Positions 15,495 to 16,078 of a stretch of DNA of 16,078 bases are shown here, piece after piece (the first letter of the stretch is position 1; each line of letters begins with the position of its first letter). Made by a program: the position numbers and the translations under genes. Source of the stretch: an uncultured Bacteroidales bacterium (GTDB taxonomy: Bacteria > Bacteroidota > Bacteroidia > Bacteroidales > Bacteroidaceae); assembly GCA_937995875.1 (NCBI GenBank), contig CALKIW010000116.1, positions 1 through 16,078 of the forward strand, given 5' to 3'. The notes beneath the pieces were generated by a model. The model ran no database searches. It was not told the DNA's origin and saw only the letters and a program-made list of their open reading frames with translations.

Positions 15495-15553
15495 TTCATA
15501 ATTCATAATTTTGCTGCGCAACGTTGATAATTCATAATTTATAATTCATAATT
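15480..15553. repeat. tandem AT-rich heptamer repeats (ATTCATA)
   Basis: Two short arrays of a 7-base unit are seen. At 15480-15510 there are ATTCATA, ATTCACA, ATTCATA, ATTCATA and a partial unit. At 15530-15553 there are ATTCATA, ATTTATA, ATTCATA and a partial unit. A 19-base spacer with TTGC/GCAA symmetry separates them. The first array overlaps the promoter of the DUF3467 gene. Confidence 0.75.
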
Positions 15554-15570
15554 AGTTCTGCTCGGTGTTT

Positions 15571-15634
15571 AATTCTTCATTCTTCACTCTTAACTCTTCA
15601 CTTATTTATATTCTTCACTCTTCACTTATTTATA
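15571..15634. repeat. CTCTTCACTTATTTATA direct repeats
   Basis: The 17-base sequence CTCTTCACTTATTTATA occurs exactly at 15594-15610 and 15618-15634, a 24-base period. Shorter relatives (TTCTTCA, ACTCTTA) lie just upstream from 15572. The whole stretch is pyrimidine-rich on the plus strand and non-coding. Confidence 0.7.
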
Positions 15635-15660
15635 TAATTTATTTCTCTTTCGCGAGGTGT

Positions 15661-16078
15661 AAAATAGATTAACCAAATTCTGATGAATATTTTCAGTGCA
15701 ACCAGAACAAAAAGGGCTATGTTTCAGAGGATATAATCAGTTTGGAGGAACGAAAAAACACGGAGCTTTTTGCGGTTAATGCGTTGTCGCGTTATGGTTT
15801 AGGCTCAAAGGGATGGCGGCTGAAGCCTAACGATGATGCGACTAAGGCTTTGTCGCACCGCCTTTTCATATGTAATCGCAAGCGAGGATAATGGGATAAT
15901 TTGAGGGTTGTAAGTAAGGCTTTGTATATCAGTTGGTTGCAAGTTGGTGCATATTTCGTGTATTTCGGAACGAGATTTTTTGATTTCTAAATACGAGAAA
16001 ATTAGAGAGGCGTTTGTCAAGAAAAATAACAGGATTCACAAGCTGCCTGATTTCCTTGTCAGGATTGCATCACAATTC
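15661..16078. other. no convincing gene; structured region, possible remnant or repetitive element
   Basis: No gene is recognisable in these last 418 bases. A plus-strand frame is open from 15673 to the stop at 15889 (72 codons) but has no ATG. A second, in another frame, is open from 15914 to the window end. A minus frame with ATG (16020-15805, 71 codons) overlaps both. The codon use is unconvincing in all three. Inverted repeats cluster at 15799-15862: TTAGGCT/AGCCTAA, GGCGG/CCGCC and the near-palindrome 15837-15857 (TGCGAC/GTCGCA). A CCTGA/TCAGG hairpin lies at 16046-16063. It may be a decayed gene, a small repetitive element or a structured RNA; I cannot decide. Confidence 0.4.

Overview
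This window is a core housekeeping segment from a member of the Bacteroidota, most likely order Bacteroidales and possibly Prevotella-like (the genus is a weak inference). Four things point there. Promoters match the Bacteroidetes form (TTG or TTTG, 19-20 bases, then TAnnTTTG). Leaders are A-rich and mostly lack Shine-Dalgarno sequences. The tRNA genes do not encode CCA. The gene order rpsU-xerC-hpf-tRNAs-tuf-tRNA-Trp-secE-nusG-rplKAJL-rpoBC, followed by a convergent DUF3467 gene, is characteristic of the phylum.

Region 1 (1-1623): a promoter, rpsU (bS21), a Xer-type tyrosine recombinase with all six catalytic residues, and hpf (short hibernation factor). hpf has a strong Shine-Dalgarno sequence, which is unusual in a lineage whose bS21 hides the anti-Shine-Dalgarno. 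Region 2 (1641-3534): a near-ideal promoter, then tRNA-Thr(TGT), Tyr(GTA), Gly(TCC), Thr(GGT) and tuf. This is the same order as the E. coli thrU-tyrU-glyT-thrT-tufB operon. A hairpin and tRNA-Trp(CCA) follow. Region 3 (3551-14840): secE, nusG, rplK, rplA, rplJ, rplL, rpoB and rpoC, tightly packed and all on the plus strand. The one long gap, rplL-rpoB (177 bases), carries four consecutive hairpins, one with an intrinsic-terminator shape; it probably sets the ratio of ribosomal protein to RNA polymerase transcripts. rpoC ends at a strong, symmetric terminator.

Region 4 (14901-16078): a 26-base direct repeat, a small convergent DUF3467 gene of unknown function with its own consensus promoter, tandem AT-rich heptamer repeats that overlap that promoter, and about 400 bases with no convincing gene but with nested inverted repeats that could be a repetitive element or a gene remnant.

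Together the genes supply translation (bS21, EF-Tu, tRNAs, uL11, uL1, uL10, bL12, HPF), transcription (beta, beta', NusG) and secretion (SecE). I see no insertion sequence, CRISPR array, phage or defence genes. The window is mostly conserved core genome. The most unusual points are the Shine-Dalgarno sequence and double start at hpf, the repeat-embedded promoter of the DUF3467 gene, the rplL-rpoB hairpin series and the structured non-coding tail.
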